Assembly: GCA_026988585.1 (NCBI GenBank)
Contig: JALSKY010000235.1
Location: forward strand, 1-5,497
DNA: 5,497 nt
Reading direction: 5' to 3'
Source: Deltaproteobacteria bacterium
GTDB taxonomy: Bacteria; Desulfobacterota; Dissulfuribacteria; Dissulfuribacterales; QOAL01
Both the position numbers and the translations under genes were made by a program. Positions 1-5,497 of this stretch are shown here, piece by piece; the stretch's first letter is position 1, and each line of letters begins with the position of its first letter. A model generated the notes under the pieces. That model was given only the letters and a program-made list of their open reading frames with translations. It was not told where the DNA came from and did not search any database.

Positions 1-47
1 AAAAACCGGACAATTTATTTGTCAAAAAACCGGTCAACTTTATTTGT
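1..47. repeat. Two tandem ~23 bp repeats, possible end of a mobile element
   Basis: Two near-identical units lie at 1-22 and 25-47. Each reads AAAAACCGG, then A or T, then CAA, an optional C, then TTTATTTGT. The second unit differs only by A to T at the tenth base and one inserted C. Closely spaced multiple copies of this kind are typical of transposase-binding sites in the terminal regions of some insertion sequences, including IS21-like elements. The element body would then lie to the left of the window. The repetition is seen directly; the mobile-element reading is inference. An operator with two binding sites is an alternative. Confidence 0.45.
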
Positions 48-129
48 TGCTAACAGAAATTCAGATAGTCCACTGCCAAGACCTCTTCCTGAAAGAGCCG
101 GAAGATTCAACACAAAATGGAAAAGGGGC

Positions 130-158
130 TTGACATACAGGGGCTCCCTCCTTATTAT
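130..158 (+). promoter_or_regulatory. Sigma-70 promoter of the tRNA-Gly gene
   Basis: A perfect -35 hexamer TTGACA (130-135) and a -10 hexamer TATTAT (153-158) are separated by exactly 17 bp. The predicted transcription start near 165 leaves a leader of about 15 nt before the tRNA. The next convincing transcription stop is the hairpin at 316-343, so the tRNA appears to be a single-gene unit. Confidence 0.8.
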
Positions 159-180
159 TTGCTCCTGCGAAGACAACGGG

Positions 181-255
<75 letters not shown>

Positions 256-256
256 C

Positions 257-299
257 TTGTCATGCTATAAATTGTCATGCCATAAAGTTATGCCATAAA
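257..299. repeat. Short tandem triplication between tRNA and terminator
   Basis: TTGTCATGCTATAAA (257-271) is followed at once by TTGTCATGCCATAAA (272-286), 14 of 15 bases identical. A third, shortened copy GTTATGCCATAAA (287-299) follows. The repeats lie in the 3' trailer of the tRNA transcript. They may simply be slippage products; no function is assigned. Confidence 0.6.
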
Positions 300-315
300 A
301 TAGATAGACCGTAAT

Positions 316-343
316 AAAGCAGCTACCCATTGGCTGCTTTTTT
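316..343 (+). terminator. Rho-independent terminator after tRNA-Gly
   Basis: An 8 bp perfect stem pairs AAAGCAGC (316-323) with GCTGCTTT (333-340) around a 9-nt loop. The 3' side of the stem runs directly into a T tract (338-343). This is a standard intrinsic terminator and ends the tRNA unit well before the cytochrome gene. Confidence 0.85.
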
Positions 344-499
344 ATTTTTCCCCTCTTTTCTCTCATCTCTCTATACCGCTCAGAATATACTCAGGGCTTG
401 AGCCTCTCAACAAACAGGTTACTATGACAAGGGTCCAGGTTTGAATGGCACTGTTGAACTGGGATTATTTTTACCATCAGGGGTCGGCCTGAAATTCAG
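344..499. other. Leader region of the cytochrome gene, no firm signal found
   Basis: These 156 bases hold no coding region I can support. Candidate hexamers such as TTGAAT (441-446) and ATTATT (464-469), spaced 17 bp apart, are too weak to call a promoter. No regulator-binding palindrome was recognised. The cytochrome frame is open upstream only to 458 and offers no ATG before 500. Confidence 0.4.
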
Positions 500-2503
500 A
501 TGAAAAATATCAATAGAGCTGAAAAAATGGGACAGGGAAAGCTTACTCTGAGGCCTTTAATAAAAGGGGGAGGCCCCATGATGGTTGCTGCCGTAGTCAT
601 AATCCTCCTCCTGGTTCCCCTGATGGAGTGGTGTTCATGCCGGATACCAGCAAGGGCGTCACAGCCTGCCGCTTCACCTGTCAAACAGCAGAAACCACTT
701 GGGAAACCGGAACAGGTGACCAGGCTCGGTTCTGGACGGATAGAGCTCTGCCTTGCCTGTCACAGCGAAACCCCGGACAGATTCCACAGCAGAAAAGCAG
801 TTGGCTGCTGGAACTGCCATCTCGGTAATCCTCTCGCTGGGACTCCTGAACTGGCTCACAAGGGGATGGTTCTAAATCCTGGAGAGCTTTCCGTTGTACA
901 CAAGACCTGCGGCAAGAGCGGCTGTCATCCGGCACAGACTGAAAAGGTAAAAAGATCTCTCATGGCCACAAACAGGGGCATTATTGATACCCTTAGGTAC
1001 TACTGGAAAGAGATTCCGGCACCCAACTACACCAAACCGGGAGTGTCAGTCAAAGAGCTGATGGACACAGGCCAGAACTCACCGGCCTTAGACTATTACC
1101 GCAAGCTATGCGGCACCTGCCATCTCTGGCTTCCACGGCACAAATATCCCGGTTTCCTGGGAGAAAAGGGGGGAGGATGCACTGCCTGTCACCACGCCCC
1201 AGAGGGATATGGAGATAATGCGCCTCAGACCCAAAACCAGAGTAAATCCATCTCCAGGACCGAAAACAGGGCATCACATCCCTGGATAACCAGAAAATTT
1301 CCCATACAGAACTGTGTTCGCTGTCACAACCGGAGTGGCCGTATTGGTCTATCATATCAGGGGCTCTATGAATCTGAGGGATATGGCACCCCCTATCAAC
1401 ATGGTGAGCTGAATGATGAAACCCTGGGAGATGGCAGGTTCATCTGGACAGGCTTGCCGCCTGATCTTCATCACCAGGCTGGGATGGTCTGTATCGACTG
1501 CCATACCCAGGACGAAGTTATGGGGGACGGAAAGGACCACTCCAGGATGGAACAGCAGATTCAGATAGAATGTGCAACCTGCCACAGATCCCAAAAACAG
1601 CTACAGCTATTACTCCAGGAATCCAAAAAGGATGAACCGGCCCCTCCCCTCATCAGCAACCTTGGCCAAGATACAAGCGGCCGGATAATCCTGCGCACAA
1701 AACTGGACGGCAGGGCACTGCGGCTGCAGGAACCTAAAAGGGATATCTGTAATGACAGGTTGCACAGGCGCCTGTCCTGTCAGGCATGTCACAGCCCCTG
1801 GGTGCCCCAATGCTACGGGTGCCATGTGCGAATGGACGGCTCCCAAAAACAGTTGGACAAACTCTCAGGCAGAAAGACACCAGGCAACTGGCAGGAGTTC
1901 AGATCCTTCATACGATATGAATCCCCAACTCTCGGGGTAAGCCAGGGCCATACTGAACATCAACAGGACGAAATTGTGATTCTTGTCCCTGGGTGACAGG
2001 ATTACATCTCCTTTCTGGATGAAAGGGGGAAATGGAAAAGGGACTTCAAGAGACTGACAGTCTCCACCATGGATCCGCACACGACCAGCAAAAAGGGGAG
2101 AAGCTGCAGGGATTGCCATAACAACCCCAGGACATTGGGGCTTGGGACCGGTACCCTGACCATTGAAAACAACAGTTGGATTTTCACCCCTGCTGCAGGG
2201 ACAGATCCATCGGAGTTTGGCTATGAGCAACCTCTCGATGCATTTGTTACACCGGAGGGGTTCCCGCTTGTAAACTGCTCTCGTCCCTGGTTGCGCCCTT
2301 TCAACAGCAATGAGATATTAAGGATACTCAATGTGGGGCTCTGTCTGCCATGCCATGAACAGGATAAGGGCCGAACTATCTGGAATATCTGGAAACCGGG
2401 TAACCCGCCTGCCCCATGCAGGTTCAGCCCGGTGTCCAAATTCCCTGAAGCTGCAAAGGTCAATAGTGGCCAACAAAGAGGAATTATCCTTCCTGACTTC
2501 TAA
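500..2503 (+). CDS. Secreted dodecaheme c-type cytochrome with in-frame UGA, candidate selenoprotein
   Basis: Read through the TGA at codon 499, this is a 667-residue multiheme cytochrome c for electron transfer outside the cytoplasmic membrane. A hydrophobic signal segment spans about residues 28-42, with a possible signal-peptidase site after A53 (ARA). Ten heme motifs precede the TGA: CLACH 84, CWNCH 103, CGKSGCH 137 (a CX4CH form), CGTCH 204, CTACH 227, CVRCH 272, CIDCH 331, CATCH 359, CQACH 427 and CYGCH 438. Two follow it: CRDCH 536 and CLPCH 615. The frame on both sides of the TGA is the same. The downstream part (HTTSKKGRSCRDCHNNP, 527-543) looks like a conserved cytochrome segment but has no signal peptide of its own, so it makes sense only as the C-terminus of this protein. 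Every tryptophan in the gene is TGG, which argues against a reassigned genetic code. The partner proteins and exact subfamily are not recognisable. If the TGA is an ordinary stop, this is a truncated 498-residue protein or a pseudogene. The start at 500 is uncertain; 578 or 581 has the better ribosome-binding site. Confidence 0.8.
565..573 (+). promoter_or_regulatory. Strong internal Shine-Dalgarno-like site that may set the cytochrome start
   Basis: AGGGGGAGG lies 4 nt before ATG 578 and 7 nt before ATG 581, whereas ATG 500 has no recognisable ribosome-binding site. A start at 578 or 581 would give a signal peptide beginning directly with the hydrophobic core and lacking a positive n-region. 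The longer form supplies several Lys and Arg residues. The G-rich run also encodes Lys-Gly-Gly-Gly, so it could be coincidental. Confidence 0.4.
1994..2029 (+). promoter_or_regulatory. Candidate SECIS element: in-frame UGA plus downstream hairpin
   Basis: The TGA (1994-1996) is followed by C, the leaky UGAC context. A hairpin then forms within the coding sequence: TCTCCTTTC (2007-2015) pairs with GAAAGGGGG (2021-2029) in 9 pairs, two of them G-U, around the 5-nt loop TGGAT (2016-2020). The loop begins 19 nt after the UGA and has G as its second base. Bacterial SECIS hairpins lie directly downstream of the UGA, present a G near the start of a small apical loop, and are bound there by SelB. The bulged U of the E. 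coli fdhF element is not obvious here, so the fit is to the general bacterial model and not to the E. coli one. Confidence 0.6.
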
Positions 2504-2536
2504 AAAGCATGTATGCCAACTACAGAATTCTCAACA
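2504..2536. other. Remnant of the intergenic spacer left of the IS
   Basis: These 33 bases, together with 3764-3794 beyond the IS, made up the original spacer between the convergent cytochrome and permease genes. GCCAACTAC (2515-2523) can pair with GTAGTGGC (3765-3772), with one bulged A, once the IS and one target copy are removed. AACA at 2533-2536 is the left copy of the target duplication. Confidence 0.6.
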
Positions 2537-2555
2537 GGGCACCTCTAAAAAATCC
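2537..2555. repeat. IS terminal inverted repeat, transposase 3' side
   Basis: This end begins GGGCACCTCTAAAAA and abuts the AACA target copy at 2533-2536. It matches the opposite end (3741-3759, inverted) at 15 of 19 bases. Confidence 0.85.
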
Positions 2556-2687
2556 TTTTTTAGCAACTCACTTGTTTTTCCAAGAACGATATAGGGCTTT
2601 GCCTTTCAAATATGTGGATTTTCTGTTTCCCATGTGGAGCATTTTAAGCTATAAATAGCAGAGAGTTCTCTAAAATTTCTCAAAATT

Positions 2688-3669
2688 CTATGCTGTTGAC
2701 GCAAGCAGACTGTAACGGTCAAGGTTATAAGCCAGATTTCTAAGTCCTATTTTTATGTAGGCCCTTGCCTTGCCGATAGTTCTCAATATGAGATTGCCTG
2801 CTCTTTGGAGCTGTGCCCCAAATACATGCTCTATCCGGGAACGTATTTTTGACCTGGTTCTGTTGCCCTGCTTTTCTCTTTTGCTCAACTTCTTCCCTCG
2901 ACTTCCCTTGCGGTTAAGATGGCAACGAAAACCATTTATCCCAAGATAAAAGAGATATTCCACGGACATATAGGCCGAATCTCCCCATACTGGAAAACCT
3001 GGCTGTCATGGACAGCGGCATCCGTTACCTCAAACCTCCTCACAAGCTTGTATTTGACGTCTACGGAAATATGATTCTTGTAGCCAAAATAGGATTTGCC
3101 ATGCCTTCTGGTCCATCTGGCCTCTGTGTCCTTCTGCCTCTTTTTATTAGGACACCATTCCTCTATGTTTTTGCCTTCCCTTATTTGCCTGTTTTCCTCA
3201 CTGGAATTTCTCTGCTTGGGAACGGAAACAATACTGGCATCCACTATCTGGCCCTTTTGGGCCTCAAAACCGTTTTCCCTCAGAAACCTGTCAAACGTCA
3301 CAAAAAGCTCTTGAAAAAGTCCGGCATTTTTCAGATCTTCTCTAAACACCCATATGGTTTTGGCATCCGGAACACGGTCTCCCAAAGTCAGCCCCAAAAA
3401 TCTCATAAAGGACAGCCTGTCCAGTATCTGAGCTTCTGTTGCATCGTCCGAAAGATTGTACAAAGACTGCAGAACCAATGTTTTGAACATGAGAACCACA
3501 TCAAAAGGCTTTCTGCCCGCATTGGACTTCCTGTCTTCTGCCGAATTTCACTCAATACAGGCCTGAACAGCTCCCAGTCCACAAGCTGCTTGAGCCTCTT
3601 AAGAAGATCACCATTGCTGTCTATCTTTCTCATACGAAATTCAAGATCAAATAGGCCTGACTGCTTCAT
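2688..3669 (-). pseudogene. IS5-family DDE transposase, frameshifted and internally deleted
   Basis: Three consecutive frames together encode an IS5-type transposase. The N-terminal piece starts at ATG 3669 (MKQSGLFDLEFRMRK), with AGGGG a few bases upstream. It leaves frame near 3532, where the homologous reading moves by -1 into RKSNAGRKPFDVVLMFK. The middle piece carries the first catalytic Asp (QIVDASIV) and runs to VHDSQVF. Near 2990 the reading jumps frame again, straight to WGDSAY with the second Asp. From memory of the family, roughly 15-18 residues normally lie between those motifs and are missing. The last frame holds the catalytic Glu in RIEHVFGAQ and ends at TAG 2688. All three DDE residues survive, but not in one frame. 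No slippery heptamer was seen at the first shift, so programmed frameshifting is unlikely. Confidence 0.88.
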
Positions 3670-3740
3670 GTTTTTACCCCTATCCAACATGATTTAAGCA
3701 AATTATTATAAAATAACTTTAAATGGCTCCTTTTTTAGAG

Positions 3741-3759
3741 GGTATTTTTAGAGATACCC
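3741..3759. repeat. IS terminal inverted repeat, transposase 5' side
   Basis: Read on the minus strand it starts GGGTATCTCTAAAAA. It abuts the AACA target copy at 3760-3763. The distance from this end to the transposase start is about 70 bp, normal for an IS5 element. Confidence 0.85.
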
Positions 3760-3776
3760 AACAGGTAGTGGCCAAT

Positions 3777-3800
3777 CCCAAACCATCCCTCCCCCTACCC
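3777..3800 (-). other. Putative G-quadruplex motif spanning the permease stop codon
   Basis: On the minus strand four G-tracts of 3, 5, 3 and 3 bases are separated by loops of 2, 1 and 7 bases. This meets the usual G3N1-7 rule. The motif overlaps the TAG stop of the permease (3795-3797) and extends into its 3' untranslated region. Whether it folds or affects transcript ending is unknown. Confidence 0.4.
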
Positions 3801-5405
3801 TCTGGATATCTTTCTTGCACCCTGGGCCAGGATCTTTTCCTGATCTTCAACTGGAATATAGGAGATTTTTAGCGGATGATAGGGCCGTAGGCCAATCGAC
3901 TCCTTGATCTCCCGTGTCTTTTGTTCCAGTTCTTCTTTACTCACCTGCTCTGAAACAGATATGCCGAGATGAAGCTTATTGGCCCGCAATCTCTCCCCTC
4001 TGGCAAGATCATCAAGAAGAAACACCCTAGCGTCCTTGAACCTGGTCTCCAGTTCCTGCAACAGGGGTCGTAGATATCTCTCGAATTCATCCAGAAAGCT
4101 CTCCTTGTCCCTGAGCCTCCAATCTATAAACTCGGCAAGTCTCCTTTTTGTTGTGACCCTGTAAAACAGTTCGAAAAGAAAGGTCCCCGCTATTACCAGA
4201 AGAGATGACTTCAATGAATCTGGTGCGGTCTGCAGATTGTGCAAGACCAATATGAGGGCAGAGACAGCACATGCAGCAGCACCAAGACCAGAGATGATTC
4301 TATGGCCGCCGGTTTGATCTGCAAGCCTGAAATTGGCCAGGTTGACAGCCCCGAACACTAGGAGAAAACCGAGACTCCCTGCCACTGAGATATTCTCTAA
4401 GTTAAAGAGTGTTGCCGCAAATATCGTAAGCACTGCCAGTATCACAAGCCCCTCATAGGCATCATTCCAGATCTTTCTGGTAAAAATCCTTGGCAATTCA
4501 CCAAATTTGGCCACCATATAACTGATTCTGGCAGTCCCATAGAGAGTAGCATTTATAGCAGATGCTGTGGATACAAGGGCTGCTATGGAGATCAACACAA
4601 ATCCAGTCCTGCCAAGAAACGGCTTCGCAGCCTCAGCCAAGACATAATCCTTTGCCTTTATCACTTCCTGATAATCCAGATTACCCACAGCCACCATGGC
4701 CACCAGGACATAGATAAAAATCACAAAAAGAACTGCCGAGTAAAAGGCTCTGGGCAACACGATATCTGGATCTTTTACATCACCAGCCGTATTGGCTATC
4801 AGCTCAAAACCTTCATAGGCTAGAAATATTATGAGTCCACCTGTGAACAGATGTAAAAAATCTGGATAATGTATGGGGGACAGCCTGGACGGATCAAATG
4901 TTAGGAATCCGATCATGGAAAAAAATAGGAGAATAAACACCTTAAAGGCAACCATATAATCCTCTACCTTCCCTACTATATATGCTCCCATGAGATTTAA
5001 AATGGTAAAGATCAGAATAACCGATGCAGTAAGGATCTTCTTTGCCAGAATGTACTCACTCCCCAAGATAAGCACTGCCCCATAACTGCCAAAGGCGTAT
5101 GAATAGAGGGCAAGCATTATGATATAGCTGGCAAGAAGCAGTGTATTGAGCCAGGCAGAAAAGATTCCCGGACCAAATGCCCTGACTATGAACTCTATTG
5201 TCCCACCCTCGCTGGGAAATCTCACAGAGAGTTTTGCATAGGAATAGGCAGTGACCAGGGCTATCAGTCCAGCAATAAGGAAGGCAATTGGTGCCCCGCC
5301 CCTTGACAGGAGAACCGTCAACCCGAGAACAGCAAATATACCCCCTCCTATCATACCTCCTATGCCTATAGACAAAGCCTCCCAATAACCAATCTTCCTT
5401 TCCAC
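3795..5405 (-). CDS. APC-superfamily permease with a C-terminal degenerate nucleotidyltransferase-like domain
   Basis: The 536-residue inner-membrane transporter opens with the APC signature in helix 1 (GIGGMIGGGIF, 14-24). It has about 12 hydrophobic segments: near 11-33, 38-58, 80-112, 122-145, 150-170, 184-206, 219-240, 267-290, 316-335, 338-360, 369-390 and 398-416. The motif AYEGFELIANTAGDVKDP (196-213) matches the conserved helix 6 region of amino-acid permeases, so an amino acid or amine is the likely substrate; which one cannot be told. Residues 417-536 form a soluble, charged tail. Within it VFLLDDLARGERL and HPLKISYIP recall a MNT-type nucleotidyltransferase, but the Gly-Ser and Asp-X-Asp catalytic positions are replaced. 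Translation starts at GTG 5405, with a strong AGGGAGG six bases upstream. The gene converges with the cytochrome gene, and no co-transcribed partner is visible. Confidence 0.9.
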   Translation of the reverse strand: MERKIGYWEALSIGIGGMIGGGIFAVLGLTVLLSRGGAPIAFLIAGLIALVTAYSYAKLSVRFPSEGGTIEFIVRAFGPGIFSAWLNTLLLASYIIMLALYSYAFGSYGAVLILGSEYILAKKILTASVILIFTILNLMGAYIVGKVEDYMVAFKVFILLFFSMIGFLTFDPSRLSPIHYPDFLHLFTGGLIIFLAYEGFELIANTAGDVKDPDIVLPRAFYSAVLFVIFIYVLVAMVAVGNLDYQEVIKAKDYVLAEAAKPFLGRTGFVLISIAALVSTASAINATLYGTARISYMVAKFGELPRIFTRKIWNDAYEGLVILAVLTIFAATLFNLENISVAGSLGFLLVFGAVNLANFRLADQTGGHRIISGLGAAACAVSALILVLHNLQTAPDSLKSSLLVIAGTFLFELFYRVTTKRRLAEFIDWRLRDKESFLDEFERYLRPLLQELETRFKDARVFLLDDLARGERLRANKLHLGISVSEQVSKEELEQKTREIKESIGLRPYHPLKISYIPVEDQEKILAQGARKISRG

Positions 5406-5411
5406 ATCAAT

Positions 5412-5418
5412 CCTCCCT
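5412..5418 (-). promoter_or_regulatory. Ribosome-binding site deciding a GTG start for the permease
   Basis: AGGGAGG on the minus strand is 6 nt upstream of GTG (5405-5403). The nearby ATG at 5407-5405 is out of frame, so GTG is the supported initiator and encodes the first Met before ERKIGYW. Confidence 0.75.
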
Positions 5419-5497
5419 GCTCTCTTACTATTTCAACCAAAAGATAAGGAGTCACATCACAAGGGCAAGGAAGGCCCAATTTTTTTTCTGAAAATCA
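5419..5497. other. Upstream region of the permease gene, cut by the window edge
   Basis: Only 79 bases are available. On the minus strand TTGCCC and TATCTT with a 16 bp spacer could be a weak sigma-70 promoter, but the match is poor. A short GGGC/GCCC hairpin followed by eight T's on the plus strand (5463-5487) is also present. No gene is supported. Confidence 0.3.

Larger units (their letters stand above)
2537..3759 (-). mobile_element. IS5-family insertion sequence, complete ends, degenerate transposase
   Basis: The 1223 bp element is bounded by imperfect 19 bp inverted repeats. One end (2537-2555, plus strand) reads GGGCACCTCTAAAAAATCC and the other (3741-3759, minus strand) reads GGGTATCTCTAAAAATACC, matching at 15 of 19 positions. 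It is flanked by the 4 bp direct repeat AACA at 2533-2536 and 3760-3763, a target-site duplication of a size known in the IS5 family. A single transposase gene occupies most of it on the minus strand. A perfect -10 hexamer TATAAT (minus strand, 3705-3710) lies upstream of that gene without a clear -35. About 130 bp between the transposase stop and the 2537 end hold nothing I recognise. Confidence 0.9.

Noticed and set aside
66..108. Inverted repeat TCTTCC/GGAAGA upstream of the tRNA promoter, resembling a decayed REP element
   Set aside because: A 6 bp stem with a 10-nt loop and no second copy in the window; too weak to call.
1994..1996. TGA read as Trp or Gly under an alternative genetic code
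   Set aside because: Only one in-frame TGA occurs in about 1200 codons of the two large genes, and all Trp codons checked there are TGG.
496..2230. Several minus-strand open frames of 60-120 codons opposite the cytochrome
   Set aside because: They are antisense to the heme-motif coding frame, with no start signals or recognisable domains.
2464..2473. TAGTGGCCAA near the cytochrome 3' end, repeated at 3766-3775
   Set aside because: A 10 bp match, one copy within coding sequence. It could pair with 2515-2522 but only across a loop of more than 40 nt, so chance is the simpler explanation.
2069..2503. A separate diheme protein starting at ATG 2069
   Set aside because: It is in the same frame as the upstream cytochrome, has no ribosome-binding site and no signal peptide, and its start is inside a stretch that reads like the continuation of the cytochrome.
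3403..3535. Programmed -1 frameshift in the transposase
   Set aside because: The homologous reading changes frame close to 3532 but no slippery heptamer was found there, and a second, deletion-type lesion elsewhere shows the gene is decaying.
3008..3697. A 229-codon plus-strand open frame inside the IS
   Set aside because: It lies opposite the recognisable transposase coding strand and has no motif of its own; it is a shadow of that gene.
5463..5487. Plus-strand intrinsic terminator (GGGC/GCCC followed by eight T's)
   Set aside because: The stem is only 4 bp and no plus-strand gene precedes it; the T run alone is not enough.

Overview
The window looks like bacterial chromosome from an anaerobic, respiring Deltaproteobacterium (Desulfobacterota-like). 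The grounds are a large multiheme c-type cytochrome, an apparent in-frame UGA of the kind used for selenocysteine in that group, and moderate GC with strong Shine-Dalgarno sites. The lineage is inferred from gene content and was not tested by any search.

Layout. Positions 1-47 hold two tandem copies of a ~23 bp sequence that look like the terminal repeats of a mobile element lying mostly outside the window. A tRNA-Gly(GCC) gene follows at 181-255, with a textbook sigma-70 promoter upstream, a short triplicated sequence downstream (257-299) and a rho-independent terminator (316-343). On the plus strand, 500-2503 encodes a secreted cytochrome with twelve heme-binding motifs. Its frame is interrupted once by TGA (1994-1996) and continues unbroken for 168 more codons carrying the last two heme motifs. 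A 9-pair hairpin begins 10 nt after the TGA and has the geometry of a bacterial SECIS element. My preferred reading is a selenoprotein cytochrome; a recent nonsense mutation is the main alternative. A complete IS5-family insertion sequence (2537-3759) follows, with imperfect 19 bp inverted repeats and a 4 bp AACA target duplication. Its transposase, on the minus strand, is broken by a frameshift and an internal deletion. On the minus strand, 3795-5405 encodes an APC-superfamily permease with 12 predicted membrane helices. It has an unusual soluble C-terminal domain that resembles a nucleotidyltransferase fold lacking its catalytic residues.

How the parts relate. The cytochrome and permease genes converge, and before the IS arrived only about 60 bp separated them. 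The IS landed in the loop of what would have been a hairpin between their 3' ends. No operon partner of either gene is visible, so the electron donor and acceptor of the cytochrome and the substrate of the permease cannot be named from this window.
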